Assembly: GCA_021464245.1 (NCBI GenBank)
Contig: JADCRB010000016.1
Location: 7,354,129 to 7,418,128, forward strand
Length of the DNA: 64,000 nucleotides
Direction: 5' to 3'
Source of the DNA: Carallia brachiata
Lineage: Eukaryota; Streptophyta; Magnoliopsida; Malpighiales; Rhizophoraceae
Positions 11,142 through 23,445 of the stretch are shown here, one piece after another. The translations under genes and the position numbers were made by a program. Positions within the stretch are counted from its first letter, which is position 1. Each line of letters opens with the position of its first letter. Below the pieces are notes generated by a model. It did no database searches. It was not told where the DNA came from and was given only the letters and a program-made list of their open reading frames with translations.

Positions 11142-14100
11142 TCACTGGACTGTTACAGAGCCATCTTGCTTCATCTTGATGAGACTGCTTTCAATGTTCC
11201 GTAGCACTGGCTTGTACCTGCAAAGGTAAATGAACCCAATATTGGACCATCCTTCCATAAAGGGAGGAAGTAATGGAAGCAACAAAGAGAAGAACTCACA
11301 GGCGTGCAAGACCATTGTATGCTTGATTGACTTGTTGGAATTTTGCTGATAGCTGCATAACCTCTGCTGATAATGCCTCTGCTTTACTCTGCTCTTTTGC
11401 AAGTTGGCCCTACAGGGAACCAATAACCATAAGTGAAAGCAAAAGTATCGATAAAATGTTCAATTTCTGTATCTGCCAATTTGTGGGCTTAAAGGGGTTT
11501 AGTGTAAACGATCATAGAAGCACCACAAAATTTGGGCAAAGAAAAGGAAAAGAAAAACCATCCCTTCACTAACCTTGAGGGAGAAAATTTCTGTAGTACG
11601 CCTGGAACCAGAGTCTATCCCATCTCCACGATTTATTGATCCATTAACACTCTCGTTGCTGTTTGAAAATGGTACAGTAGCCTGCTCAGCCTTAACTTAT
11701 CAAGAAGTTCACGAAGTTCTTTGTTTTGATTCAGGCACTCTTTCAGCTGCAAAGTTACAAGTGTGACAGACTAATAATATCAAGACATAAAATCTCAGAA
11801 AATACGGGAGGAACTAAAAAGAAATCTAACATTGTTTTCAAAGAAAGGAAGCAAACATAGGCACATAAGCATAAGAGGAAAAAAAAAATTGATAAAAATA
11901 CTAGACCCAATCCATTTTCTAAGCACATTGCAAAACCTGAGAGCAATTAAAGAAATTTTCAAATAAACTCAGCTGCCTACAGATACACATCTGTTTTCAG
12001 TAAAACTAAAGTCAAAAGTGCAACTTTTCCGCATGAAACTGCCCTTAATGGGTATTTCAATCACAATCAAAATCAATGTTTTGCCTGGCTCCAGGAACAC
12101 TGTCCAGTTTTACCTGTCTGATTTGTCTCTTCTTATTTCAACTAAATTAATATGTCAATACTAATTAATATCAGGCCTACTAATTTTCAAATCATTCATT
12201 ACATGGATCCAATTTCCCTAAATTAACTTGTATTGAAACCAAAGCTTCATCCTACAGAAATTACCTGATTCTCCCACTGCTTCGATATGCCGATTGCCTC
12301 CTGATAAGAAGATCCAAGATTTGAATTTTCCTCATAAAGCTTTTCTATCTCTGAAGATTGGGAATCAATCTGCAAGAAAAAAGTCACCCTAAGACTTTAA
12401 AAGCAGCATTTTTATTCCCATACATGAACGATGATCAAGAAACTAATATCCACACCTCAATTAGAAGTTTCTGTCTACTACTCTCCAATCTCTCAATAGC
12501 AACCGCCATATCATGCAACTGCTTCTCAAGTTTCTCTCTCTCTTCCTGAATAACAGAACAAAAAATCAAGCATTAACCAAACATCTGCAATTACAAGAAC
12601 ATGTCAGGTTTTTATTTCGGGAGGAGGTACTTGTGGAGACACTGGAATAGATTTAATATTTTTGCATTGAGTCATATTGGCCAAACTAATGAAAATAGTG
12701 CTCAATGAATCATGCTTACCACTGAAAATGCCTTATGGGCCACCTTTTCGGATGCTTCTTCTGCACAGCGCAAACTGGAGTTAGCAAATTGAGACCAAAC
12801 CAAGTAAAAAAACCGTAAGGAAATGGCCAGCACATGATCTTTTTTGGGTGAATATAACTTGTTGCTTTGGAACAACAAAAGCCTCATGGCTTGTAGGTTA
12901 CTACAAAATTTTTATACGGGTATACCTGAGGCCCTTCTGGATTCAGCCGCGAGTTTTTCTCCAAAGCCTGCTTTTCAGACATTAGAACAGAAAGCCGGAC
13001 TTGCTCTTCTGCTAACTTTAGTCGCTCTTGCTGCCTCAATAACGACTCTTGCTGAAAATTTTTAACTGATAAGAAACTTAAAATAAGACACACCTGTAGA
13101 AGAACAGGCAGTAAATATTAGTAACCTCTAATTCAGACTTTAAACTGGCCAGCTCCCTTTCCAGGCTCAGTAATTGATGTGGTGGAATATCCATGGATGC
13201 CATTCCTGCAAGTGGATTGTTCATTGCTTGCTGCTGCATTGAGTTTAACTCTGCTCTCAACGCTGCAGCATCTTCCTCAGCCTATAGCAAATAGCTATTT
13301 AATTAGGAATCTGAGCTACTGACTAAGTAACATAATCAATATCTGCTTCCATACTCTGTATTGTTCTTCTTCGGCTTCCTTTAAACGTTTCTTAAGTGTT
13401 CGGAGCTGGGCTGAAAGGTCCTCCTATACTAAAATATCAGAGTTTGTGGGTGAAGCACAGAGAAATAGCAATATATCTAAAACACAGAAGGGAAAATTGT
13501 AAGCTAATTGTGCTTGCCCGTGAAACCACTGCTGCATCCTTTTCCATCGCAACATCCTTGAGTGCTTTCCTTAAAGACGGTACAATGTTATTTTCCTAAA
13601 AGTTAAAACATAGACAACACAAAAAGAGCCAAGCTAAGCTTCATGTCAACATGGAGACAACAATGCTTTCAAATATTGAGACTGCATCATCCAGCATCAA
13701 AGAGGAAACATTATACAAATGAAAGCTCAGCATTTCAGACGTGCATCATAAACATAAATTTATTTTTTTTAGAAAAATCCTTCATTTTGCAATTGCATTT
13801 CGTTCAAGCAAAAGAAAGCGAAAAAGCAGTTTAAGAATAGGAATCCACATAATGGCAACTATTTTGACTCAACAACAGTGTCTAAAAGGCCCTCCATGCA
13901 GAACAAAAAACTGATTATAAATGAACGTGACAGAAAGATGCTTTTCCAGAACAAGTGGTTGAAAGGCAAAAAAGAGAAACAGTGTACGTTCCTTTACCAG
14001 CTCATTCAAGCGCTTCTGCATAGAATCATTGTCAGCATCCTTTTCTTGAAGCTGAAGCGGTAAAGTATAAAGTTTTCAACATGGGCACTCCATAAAACTC

Positions 14101-15301
14101 TTCATTTGCATTTGAATCAAAAAATAAATAAATAAAAAAGTTTAGAGCAACACCTTTAAGGTTAACATTTTATTGCTTTCCTCCAAGTCTGCATTCTTTT
14201 TCAGCATCTCTTTTAGCTGAGAAACTAAACTACTAATATCGGTCTGCACACATTATATAAACGTGTGACAATCTCAATCAAAATCGTGAAACCAACACTA
14301 ACATAGACTTACAACACACGAACTACTCGGCTATCCAAAAACAATTATCTATCACTACCAGTATCAGTTCAGACACAAAATTCATTCCTCAGAAAATTTT
14401 TAAGGTGAAAAACACGTCCCAATGGTCCCTTAAAGTCCAAGAAAAAGACCAATAATCGCAATTTCTATCTTCATCACATTGAAATTTTTCTAATGCTTAA
14501 TGCAACAATAAAGCATCATTACAACGACATTTACAACAAAGGACTTTCAAAATGTATTGTTTCCCGTCCTTCCACACATAATCACAGCAGCCAAACAGTT
14601 AGTAAGGCTACCTATATACACGATTGCTGGACGCGAATGGGCTGGACGCAGAGTTGATGCGTTAGCCGTTGTGCATAATATTTATATGTTTGCTGTGCAT
14701 TAAACTTAACTCTAAGTTCTATAAGTTTTTATAATTTTTTTTGACTTCGTCAACTTATTCTGTGCAATAATACTAAGGTTGATGTATAACAAGAATAAGA
14801 AATATGTGCAAAAAAAAAAAAAAACCGCGTTAACTCCACGTCAATGAATTTTCTCGTGTCCGTATCAGAACTCATAAAACTGAAACAGAATTGGTACCTC
14901 AGAGAGACGATTTCCACTCTCGGATTTTCGAATTCCTACATTATCTGCGGGGAAAAATTTTAAAATAAATGGAAATTTCAACTAATTCAATAGCGAAATA
15001 AATTATTTTTTTAAATTATGATTAAAAAATGGATTAAAATTAGAAAATAGTGACCGTTAGGAATTTCAACTTTGGTGAGATCAGGTCCAGAGGAAGTTTT
15101 GCTTAATCTCTCCGCTGCTCGCTTTTGTCGAATCTCTTCCAACTGCGAAAAAAAAAATAAATAATAAATATTACGAAAATTCGCATTCAGATCTCAAAAT
15201 TTACCAAGAGAAAATCTGGAGAATTAGATCAAAAAAAAAAAAACAGAGAGAGATCAGATCATCACCGTTCGTCGACCAAGAGACGCGTGGTGCGCGTCCA
15301 T
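11142..15301 (-). CDS. Coiled-coil (myosin-heavy-chain-like) protein, 15 exons, two one-base deletions
   Basis: Exons on the minus strand: 15266-15301, 15055-15142, 14898-14944, 14154-14243, 13998-14051, 13518-13595, 13355-13423, 13126-13281, 12926-13051, 12720-12760, 12456-12545, 12265-12369, 11574-11746, 11300-11409 and 11142-11217. Phases agree at every junction once two bases are restored: one A in the run at 12954-12958 and one G at 11690-11691. The product would be 446 residues. It begins [12 protein letters not shown] and continues [15 protein letters not shown], then an almost continuous charged coiled coil with heptad-like Leu, Glu and Lys spacing, ending [11 protein letters not shown]. 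No signal peptide or membrane segment is seen. The intron after exon 6 appears to start with GC (CGG|GCAAGC). Function is unknown. Golgin-like or cytoskeletal roles are only suggested by the coiled coil. From memory, a myosin-heavy-chain-related gene sits at the matching place in Arabidopsis. Confidence 0.85.
13516..13517 (-). other. Probable GC donor of a GC-AG intron
   Basis: After exon 6 of the coiled-coil gene the minus strand reads CGG|GCAAGC, and the next exon follows TATAG|GAG. The join gives VVSREDLSAQL in frame. The only nearby GT donor (GTG|GTTTCA) would drop two residues from a conserved-looking stretch and is a poor match to the consensus. GC donors normally keep a strong AAG(T/C) context, as here. 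Confidence 0.6.
14600..14836. repeat. Possible degenerate MITE in coiled-coil gene intron 3
   Basis: The segment carries GACGCGAATG/GACGCAGAG words, TGTGCA motifs near both ends and an internal AT-rich centre. This recalls the MITE at 19241-19471. Terminal repeats are too eroded for firm boundaries. Confidence 0.25.
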
Positions 15302-17862
15302 GGCAATACGAAGAGGAATCGCAGAAGATGGCTGCTCTGTTCGCCGGATTTGAGATTCTTTTCGGTCGGCGTTTGGAAACTCCGAAACGGCGATGATGGA
15401 AAAAAATGGTATTTAATTTTCTTTTATTTATTTATTTATTTATTTTGGCTCGTTTAAATTGTCTGGGAGGCGTACTATGAGTCTCACACACTAGAGGTGC
15501 GGTCGAACCCGCCCATAACATCAAATTTTTTATGCAAGGTTTGGTTCAATTCTTTTTTTTTTCAATTATTTTTTTTAAACTACCTAGTATCCAGCTCATT
15601 CAGCGGACTAATCTGAACCGATTCGAATAAAATCTCAAATGACAGCAAAATTTTTTAATAGATATTTAACGCGGCTGTATTTTCAGAATTCGAACTTGAA
15701 ACCTTAATTAAATAGTATCAGATTCTTACCATCTGAATGGATTTTTTTAATTTTATTAAGAGTTTGAGTGAATTATACAAAAGTTTTAATATAATTTAAT
15801 AGTAACTAAGTTCAAACCTTAAATGAGATCTAAGTATTTGTGTTCCAAATCTAATTATTTGTTAAATCTTTCTTTCTACTCTAATTACATAAAAGTTAAA
15901 AAATAAATTTCATACTCGTTTTAAAATTAGAATCCGAAATTTTGAAGATAAAAATTTCAACTCTTAAGTCTAAGGATTCATCTTATCATCTTATGGGTTT
16001 TGGCTTTTTTGGGTTTTAATTGTAATTATAGATTTGATTCGGTTTTGAACCAGTCTTACCTTGTGATAATATTTTAGAATGTATAAAATGACTGTTTTGA
16101 CATTTGTTTTTCTTGTCTTTTTTAAAATTAACGTTTCCTAATTTGATTCTACAGACGGTTCGATTTTTTATGGGAGTGAACAAAATTAGACCGCCTAAGT
16201 CTCAGTTTTACTTCAGTCTGATTCAGAACCGTTGCGGGTCTAACCAAATTTGCATTTGCATATTGCATTAATTTTTTTTTTAAATATTTTGGGTTGGCAA
16301 TCCACATACTCCTGCCCCCCCCCCAACTTTTTTCCTCCTTGAGTTAATTAATAGCAAATTATCCACATCGAGAACGATAAATTTACAAGAATTTTCCTCT
16401 TTCGACTCTTCTTCAATGTTTATTAATGGCACTAATAAATAAGCTTTATTAACGAGGTTTTCTTCAAGGTTTCTACGTTTCTATGTCCCTTTGTCATTAA
16501 TGGTACAAGTAAATAAACTTTGATTATTGTTCGCTGCACTCTTTCAAAGTTTTCTTTTTCTTTTTGTTTTTTTAAGCGAACACTCTTCCAAAGTTACAAA
16601 CAGCTTCCAAATTTTTCTCTCCACATTCGATTAATAGCAGTAAACAGACAAAAGACATGTTCTGATTAGCCATTAGCCTATTCAATTAGAACTGCAAAAT
16701 TGCACATGCATGGCAGCAACATTCTTTTGTTTTTTTATATAAAAGGAAAAAGGTTATGAAAATAAATAAAATTACTAAAATTAAAGTATAAAGTTAAAAA
16801 GTCGCAACAGATAGTTTTATTTGGTTGCACTGTACAAACGCAGGTAATATTCCTTTTTCTTTCACTGTCATTGTTGGCATCCATTATCTTTCTATCTTTT
16901 ATCTCTCCACAAAGACATTTTTGCCATGATGAACCTAGCCTAAATCATTCGTAGGTCTCAACTTTTTAAGGAATCTTTAGCTTTTTTAGCTTTAGTTTGC
17001 TGCTGTCGGAAGCATTACAGCTAGTTTAAGACATAGTTACTTAATTATGTAGGCCCAAAACGTCGCCATGAAAGCTGGCTTTCAATGACAGGCGAAATTT
17101 CAGAATCAGAAATAGGAACCAATTGGTGGAGGAAAAAGTCCTTTGATTTACCGACGCAACGACAAACAAAGAATGATACCCGCAAGAAAAGGTTTAACAG
17201 ATCCCCTTACTTTTGTCTTAAAATTTGAAGGACACGACAACCCTTGATTCATGCCAACAATGCTTATGATGTAAGAAACATAATAGAATAAAAATATAAT
17301 TAACCCACCCTTTTTGCATCCCTACGTAGGACGTTGAGGAGATATTCTATATAATAATTAATTTAAAATTTAAAATTTAAAATTTAAAATAAATTTAGAT
17401 ATTAAACCTAGTTTATAACATTTTTTTTGTCTTTTAAAACTAGTACTCAGTGATGGGGATAAAAAAAGGATTTTTCAGTTAACAGTCACGGTCTCTAACT
17501 ACATCAATTATTATTAAAACCTTTAGTTTAGAATATTTAAGTAATAATTAAGTGAGATGAATGATTGAAATTTAAAAAAAAAATAAATTGTTAGATGTTA
17601 TTAGATAAATTATTTAATTATTTGATTATTATGTAAAGTTAAACTAATATACAGATAAAGTTACTACATTTAACTTGAAGATCATTGTTCATAATTGAGT
17701 CAGAAATTTTTTTTTGGCAAAGTAATGATAAAATTACGTACATACGATAATTTTCCGGATTATCTTAGGTCATGTTTGCTTATTTTCAATTTTTTAATGG
17801 CTCTAATCCTTGTGTATATATGAGAGAGAATTGGGAAAGAAACCAGGCTGAAGTGCAGCCAA
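15302..17862. other. Intergenic region with two divergent promoters
   Basis: The left end (15302-15410) is the leader and promoter of the minus-strand coiled-coil gene. The rest is AT-rich with no ORF above background. A short (AAATTT)-type tandem repeat lies at about 17361-17390. A TATA-like TATATAT at 17814-17820 precedes the next gene on the plus strand. Confidence 0.5.
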
Positions 17863-18192
17863 ATGACGTGCAAAAGCTTATGTGGCTGCATCCCATGCCT
17901 GAAGCACAAGGAATCAAAGCTTGAAGAATCGGAGAAATCTTCACGGGGCAAATCTTCTCATCATAAGTCCGGCCAAACCACCAAGAGCAGAGGGGATTCC
18001 GCTGTAGATCCTGGAAGTCGCGTTGAAGAAAGCCATCATGGGGCCACCAATGCTCCTACTGCTAGTAGCAACGAGGCTGCCGCTGCTGTTGTGGTGATGA
18101 GTTCTGCAGCCAATTTGTCTGCCACGGAAGGCGGTGGTTTTGGTAGCTCTCACGGAGATGGCGGTGGTGGCGGTGGAGACGGTAGCGGTTGA
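17863..18192 (+). CDS. Small hypothetical protein, Cys-rich start and Gly-rich end
   Basis: A 109-residue ORF with balanced codon use in an otherwise AT-rich stretch. It begins MTCKSLCGCIPCLK, with four Cys in the first twelve residues. A Ser/Lys/His-rich hydrophilic middle and an Ala/Ser segment follow, and the tail is almost pure Gly with Asp (GDGGGGGGDGSG). No membrane span or known domain is seen. The Cys cluster at the extreme N-terminus could be S-acylated, which would tether the protein to a membrane, but that is inference. A TATA-like TATATAT lies ~45 bases upstream of the ATG. The opposite-strand ORF 17941-18153 is a shadow. I do not recognise the family. Confidence 0.55.
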   Translation: MTCKSLCGCIPCLKHKESKLEESEKSSRGKSSHHKSGQTTKSRGDSAVDPGSRVEESHHGATNAPTASSNEAAAAVVVMSSAANLSATEGGGFGSSHGDGGGGGGDGSG

Positions 18193-20513
18193 TGGGATAT
18201 TACAGTTTGATCTTCTTTGCCTTGTACCAAGAAATTTTTCTTTATGTGATCGTACTTGTTTGTTTGCTTGGCTTTTTTTTTTTTTTTGGGTCTTGGGTAT
18301 GGCTATAATCTATACAAAAGGGGGAGAGAAAGTGAGGGCAGTAGGGATCGTACTCTGCTAGTTCTTTGGCTAATGATCAACTGAGCTAGGCCTCCTGACG
18401 TTTTTATTTCCCTTGCATGCGTTGTTTTTCTTCCGATGGGGCCAGGCCAGAATGATCATCAGATCAACAATGTCCATGGAATTTGGTTGCCTTGGCCATG
18501 AATTATTGGTCTATTTTCTGCTTGTGAAGTGAGTGGTTGTGATGTAATAACAGAATTGGAGTTTCCATATTTCATTTTCCTACGTTCAAGTGCAATAAGA
18601 AAAAAGCTGATAAGTGATAACCATTTAATGAAATCTTAAAATTTTAGTTGATTAGCCTTTAGACTTCCTTAATTGTTTTCTTATTTTTCAATCGGTTAGT
18701 TTAGATTTATGATATTTAAAAAAAAAAATTTGTGATATAATAATCGTCTCATAAAACCAAAACTTTTGCATGGATCTACCGCTGCAACGAACAACTATGT
18801 AAGTGCGAAAGTATGAACCAACCATAGAGGAAGAGGAGGGAGGCATAAGAAAAAGGAAAGAAAATAAGAGGGTGTTTTGTCTAAATTGTCTTTAGCCAAT
18901 AATAAGTTTTTTTTTTTCCTAAAAAAAAAGGTCCTATTGTTTTAAAGAAACTTAGGCCAATAGTAAGTTAACTGATATGTTGGCCATTTGTTAATTATAC
19001 ATTAAACGTTGAATGGCACGTGATGTAACACTTAATTCATGAAACTTGGCACTTAACGGCGTAATATGATGTAACAATTAACAAAGTTTCTTTTGATGAC
19101 TGTTTCGAGAGTTTGCGACCCAAACTAATATAATGTGCAAAATGTGCAATGCAACTTTACTTAATACTTAAAATAAACATAGCGGATGATTGACATTTTT
19201 TATGAGAAAATTCATTTGCCATTAGCTATAAAATGATATAGGAAAAAGTTGGTAGGCAGACGCAGTGTCATACATTCATGAACAGACGCAGTTTTTGTGC
19301 AATTACGATTATATTTTATGCAACTGAAACGTTAAAAAGTGAGACAAAAAATATTATTATTTTTTTTACTGTACGTTTTTTAAATATGATTGCAAAAAAT
19401 ACACTTAGTTGCACAAAATTCGCGTCTATTCAATACGTATGAAGTCCTAGTCCGCCCATGTAACAGACCCTAATGATATAATTCTTTTTAGTCAATATCT
19501 TTTTTTTGATACATTCTTTTTTTTAGTCAATATCTCTTATTCTTTTTTGTATCAATATTAAAAAATTTTAAGATAAAAATCTAAATTATTACCGTTGAAT
19601 GTCTCTCAGAGACATTGAGATATTTTTGTTGCCAGGTCGTGGAGATAAATTTGCTGAAGGGTCGGACTTGTTTAAGCTCAACGCTTTTACCTTGAGGACT
19701 GTGGTCAGACGACCACCCAGTCAATGTGCAGATTCGGTCGCGGAAAGCTCTTACATCTTATTATTCGAGCGCTTATATTTTATTAAAACTAATATTAGAT
19801 TCGTGTGGTTATATTTGTAAAAAAAAATATATTTTATTTATGTTTTATTTTAAAAGAAAAAGCAAAAAAGACTAAAATTTTAAGTATTATCAATCTTTTT
19901 AAGACTACACAGATTAAAATTGAGTAAATTGAGTTTCATATTATAATTTTTATTATAAATAACATAAAATCTTCTAATAAGAACAAGATTTAATGAAATT
20001 TAAAAAATTTAAATCTTAATTTCATATTTGCTCCAAAATAAAATTAATTTCATAAAATTCTAAATAATGTAAAACATTATTAAACCAAACTGAATTATTA
20101 GAAATAATAACAAAAATAATATCGTAGTTTTTAGTTTTATTTTATCATACAAAATTGCTTATGATGACTTACTGCAGGTTACATAGAATTCTACTTAACT
20201 AAAATTTCTTTTTAAATTGAATCATGTTAGTATTTCCAAATTAGCATAGTTTACACAAGAGATGATCTAATTAGCATCAAATTTTTTTATTATTTATAAT
20301 AATTAATATAAAAGCAATATAAGACTCTACTAATGTTGTCTTCTAATATTCCTAATTATTATTGGAGTCTTCTAACGTTTCTAGACTTTCTAATATATTT
20401 AAGGAGAAAAAATCTCAGTTTTTTTAACAGAGTCAATTCACGAAGCCGGAAACCCTAAAATGCTACCGCGCCTTCTTGCCCTCACTCACAAGCAAACAGA
20501 GAACGTTATAGCC
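18193..20513. other. Intergenic region with one MITE
   Basis: The first ~400 bases are probably the 3' UTR of the small protein gene. The rest is AT-rich with one clear MITE (19241-19471). The ORF at 19599-19820 has no family signal and is flanked by AT-rich DNA. The last ~120 bases before 20514 are the former leader of the eIF3g pseudogene. Confidence 0.5.
19241..19471. mobile_element. Mutator-like MITE with 9-bp target duplication
   Basis: Imperfect terminal inverted repeats extend over about 80 bases per arm. The left arm shows ACAGACGCAGTTTTTGTGCA and the right arm, reversed, shows ATAGACGCGAATTTTGTGCA. The element is flanked by AATGATATA at 19232-19240 and 19472-19480. The 9-bp duplication fits Mutator-like MITEs. 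It has no coding capacity. Confidence 0.75.
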
Positions 20514-22324
20514 ATGGCACCGATAGCACAACAGGCTGCAAAGCTCCGCTGGAGCGAACTTGACGAGGATGTCGAGGGGGATCTGGACTTCCTCCTTCCG
20601 TCGCGCCAAGTGATCGGACCCGACGAGAAAGGAATCAAGAATGTGATCGATTTCAAGCTCAACGACGACTATAATAAAGTTAAAAACACCACCACGACGT
20701 GCACGCACAAGCTGGCCAACGATCATCTCAGTAAGAGCGCCGTCGATCGAAGGTCTTGGCCGAAGTTCGGCGACGCCATGCACGACGATGTCCGAAGTCG
20801 CCCGATCACCTTTGTCTCCATCGAGGAGATCTTCCTCGAGCACCCCTTAGCCTCGATCCTGCGCCCGAGCGCTCCAGGTTTCCACCTAGTTTCTCTTTAT
20901 TGCCGTTTCAAAATTTTGATTGTTTGGAGAGAATTAATGAATTTTAGGGCATTAGATTGTTGGCTGAGTTATTCAGCCTCGACCCATAGCAATTACTAAA
21001 ACGGAAAATATTTGTGGGTATATTGTTTTGTTACACCGTCGAGTCATATTATAACAATATATAAATTTTTGGTAATTACATGTATATTTTTTATAATAAA
21101 TATTTATAACTTATTATTTTTTTTTTGTAAAAGGTGTGTATATTATTACAAAAAATTGATATATTATTACAGTACGACTCTTTATATGACAAAAAGTATA
21201 TACCTACCTAATAAAATTCTTATTAAAATTATCCGATCTTATGACTTTTTTCTTACTATAATTTAATAGCACGGAGTTTTAGGTTCATGTTTTTGGTTGG
21301 ATATTTTCTTCCCTATTTTGTGAATTTATGGCTGATTTAGGTTTCTGAGAACCATTGGATTTTTTTTTTTTTTTTTTTTTGCTGAATAACAATGGATTTG
21401 CCCACAGGTAGAAAGCATAACTTTGCTCAACCACAGAAAGTAGTGGTCTGTAGAACTTGTGGTGAAAAGGGTGACCAATGGACGGCAAAGTGCCCGTACA
21501 AGGATCTAGCGCCTCCACTGCCGGCAGAAGTATCGGAGACTAGTGCTTCTGTTTCGGGTGCGAACAAGTCTTCGTATGTTCCTCCGAGTATGAGGAGGGG
21601 AGGAGGAGCTGATATGAGGAATGATGAGAACTCTGTAAGGGTCATCAACCTTTCGGAAGACACTTAGGAGCCTGACTTGCATGAGCTTTTCCGGCCTTTT
21701 GGTGCTGTAAGCCGCGTATATGTTGCTATGGATAAGAAGACTGGCTTGGGCAGAGGCTTTGGATTTGTTAACTTTGTGAACAAGGAAGATGCTCAGAGAG
21801 CTATCAACAAACTCAATGGATATGGTTATGATAATCTCATACTCTTTAGGTCTGTTTGGCTCAAAAAAGTAATGTGAATAAAAGTGTTGTAAATAAAAGT
21901 GTTATGAACAAAAATATTGAAAATAAAAGTGTTGTTAATTAAAATTGTATAATATTTGGTAAAAATAGTAAAATTACTTTTAAAAAAATCAAATTTAATT
22001 TTGTTTGTTTGGTAAAATTAGTGTTAGAATAACTGTTAGTATATACAATGATTATTAAGGACATGATTATTTTATTTTTATCCACTTAATACAAAAAAAA
22101 GTGTGGTGGTGGGGTCATTGAAATTTAGAAAATCATCTCTTTAGTGCTTTTTTAAAATTATGGTTTGGATGACATCAGCTGCTACAAAATGTGATTTAAA
22201 ATTAATAACCAAACATCTTAAAAATTGCGTTTAAATTTCAAATACAGTTTCTGCACTTCAACGCAGGTTCTACCACACTACCAAACATACCTAAGTCGAA
22301 TGGGCCACACCAAGATTAAATTAA
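20514..22324 (+). pseudogene. eIF3g: Eukaryotic translation initiation factor 3 subunit G pseudogene
   Basis: Exon 1 is 20514-20877 (MAPIAQQAAKLRWSELDED..., with RRSWPKFGDA) and exon 2 starts at 21408 after a GT-AG intron in the CCAG|GT frame, so this is a duplicated gene rather than an intronless retrocopy. Exon 2 carries the zinc-knuckle region CRTCGEKGDQWTAKCPYKDL, where the usual His is Gln. YVPPSMR follows, and then the RRM with VRVINLSED and the RNP1 motif GRGFGFVNF. A TAG at 21665-21667 interrupts the frame just before EPDL. The last RRM strand is split by a MITE at 21849-22291. Its continuation, VEWATPRLN and a stop, resumes at 22295-22324 in a shifted frame. Intact eIF3g lies in the eIF3 complex and acts in scanning and reinitiation. 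An N-terminal fragment could still be made but would lack the RRM. Confidence 0.88.
21849..22291. mobile_element. Tourist-like MITE inside the eIF3g pseudogene
   Basis: The ends are GGTCTGTTTGG on the left and, reversed, GGTATGTTTGG on the right, flanked by TTA and TAA (a 2-bp TA identity, or an altered 3-bp TWA duplication). Terminal sequences of this kind are typical of PIF/Harbinger-derived Tourist MITEs. The interior is AT-rich with repeated AATAAAAGTGTT words near the left end. The insertion separates the last eIF3g coding words (DNLIL and VEWATPR). Confidence 0.7.
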
Positions 22325-23408
22325 ATTTGTTTTGTTGGATATGTCGATATTTATCCGAGATTTTGATTTTTTTGTTGTTTTCATTGCATTGATTTTTCAG
22401 GCTGTTGTAGACTGATCTTAAGTTTATAATAGTAAGCTGTTGCGAATTCAAATTAAATTTAGGATCAGGCTTCTCGGCGGTCGTTCTTGTTGTTTATCAG
22501 TTTTTTCAAAGGCGTCAGGCGTACCTAAGTAATAAGCTAGGCATGGCGCAAGATGCAAGGTTCAAGTGCGTGCGCGAACGTAAAAAAATTAAACAAAAAT
22601 TTAATAAGAAAGTAAATAATCAAATTACTTTAACAAGAATTATGTAAAAATATTCTAAAAGAAATATTAAAGAAAAAGGGATCCATGGGCAAAACAGTAT
22701 CCATATATATTTTTATTTTGTACGACGAAACTCATATTTTATACAATTATAATTAAAAAATATTAATCATGAAAAATAATAATATTTTTTATCACTTTTT
22801 ATTATTACGGTTATATAAAATATAAATTGTACTGCACAAATTAAATACTATTTGAATACTATTTGACCATTAGCATTTGGCCGCTTATCTTTTCCGTTAC
22901 TTATCTGAAAAATGAAAATCTGAGAAGTAAGGAGAGAAGGAGGAAAAATGTTTTTCTGCAGCAAGCACAAGAAAATGGACCCTTACAATTAAACAAATGG
23001 ACCCATAGAAGGACTGGAATGGGCCTAAAGAGAAAAGATTAACCCAAGTACGTCCGTTTGTGGACTGCGTGGTTCTTGCGAGGAAGCTCATCAATAGATC
23101 TCCAGTGCTTACGCAGTCTCCTCGTGAGCAAAATGGCCTCAACGCACATATTCATGTGCTCTTTTCGCCAGTACATTGCATGTTGACCTACTCTTTGTAA
23201 AAGCTTTGTAGAGACGAGGTACTCTGGTTCCCTTCGTGCACTGTCAAGAAGTTAACATTGATTGGGCAAATTTTGAATGGAAAAAGTTAGGGAGACGGGT
23301 ACAGAGATAAGGTAAGATGATGACGTAACATGATGATGTAGGTCTTGTATAGATTTTTTTTTTTAAAAAAAAATTTATGATGTACATATAGTTAAGATAA
23401 ATCTATAA

Positions 23409-23445
<37 letters not shown>

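Noticed and set aside
23411..23444. Regularly spaced repeat that could be mistaken for an array
   Set aside because: It is a simple AAT microsatellite. No CRISPR-type spacing exists anywhere, and the organism is a plant.
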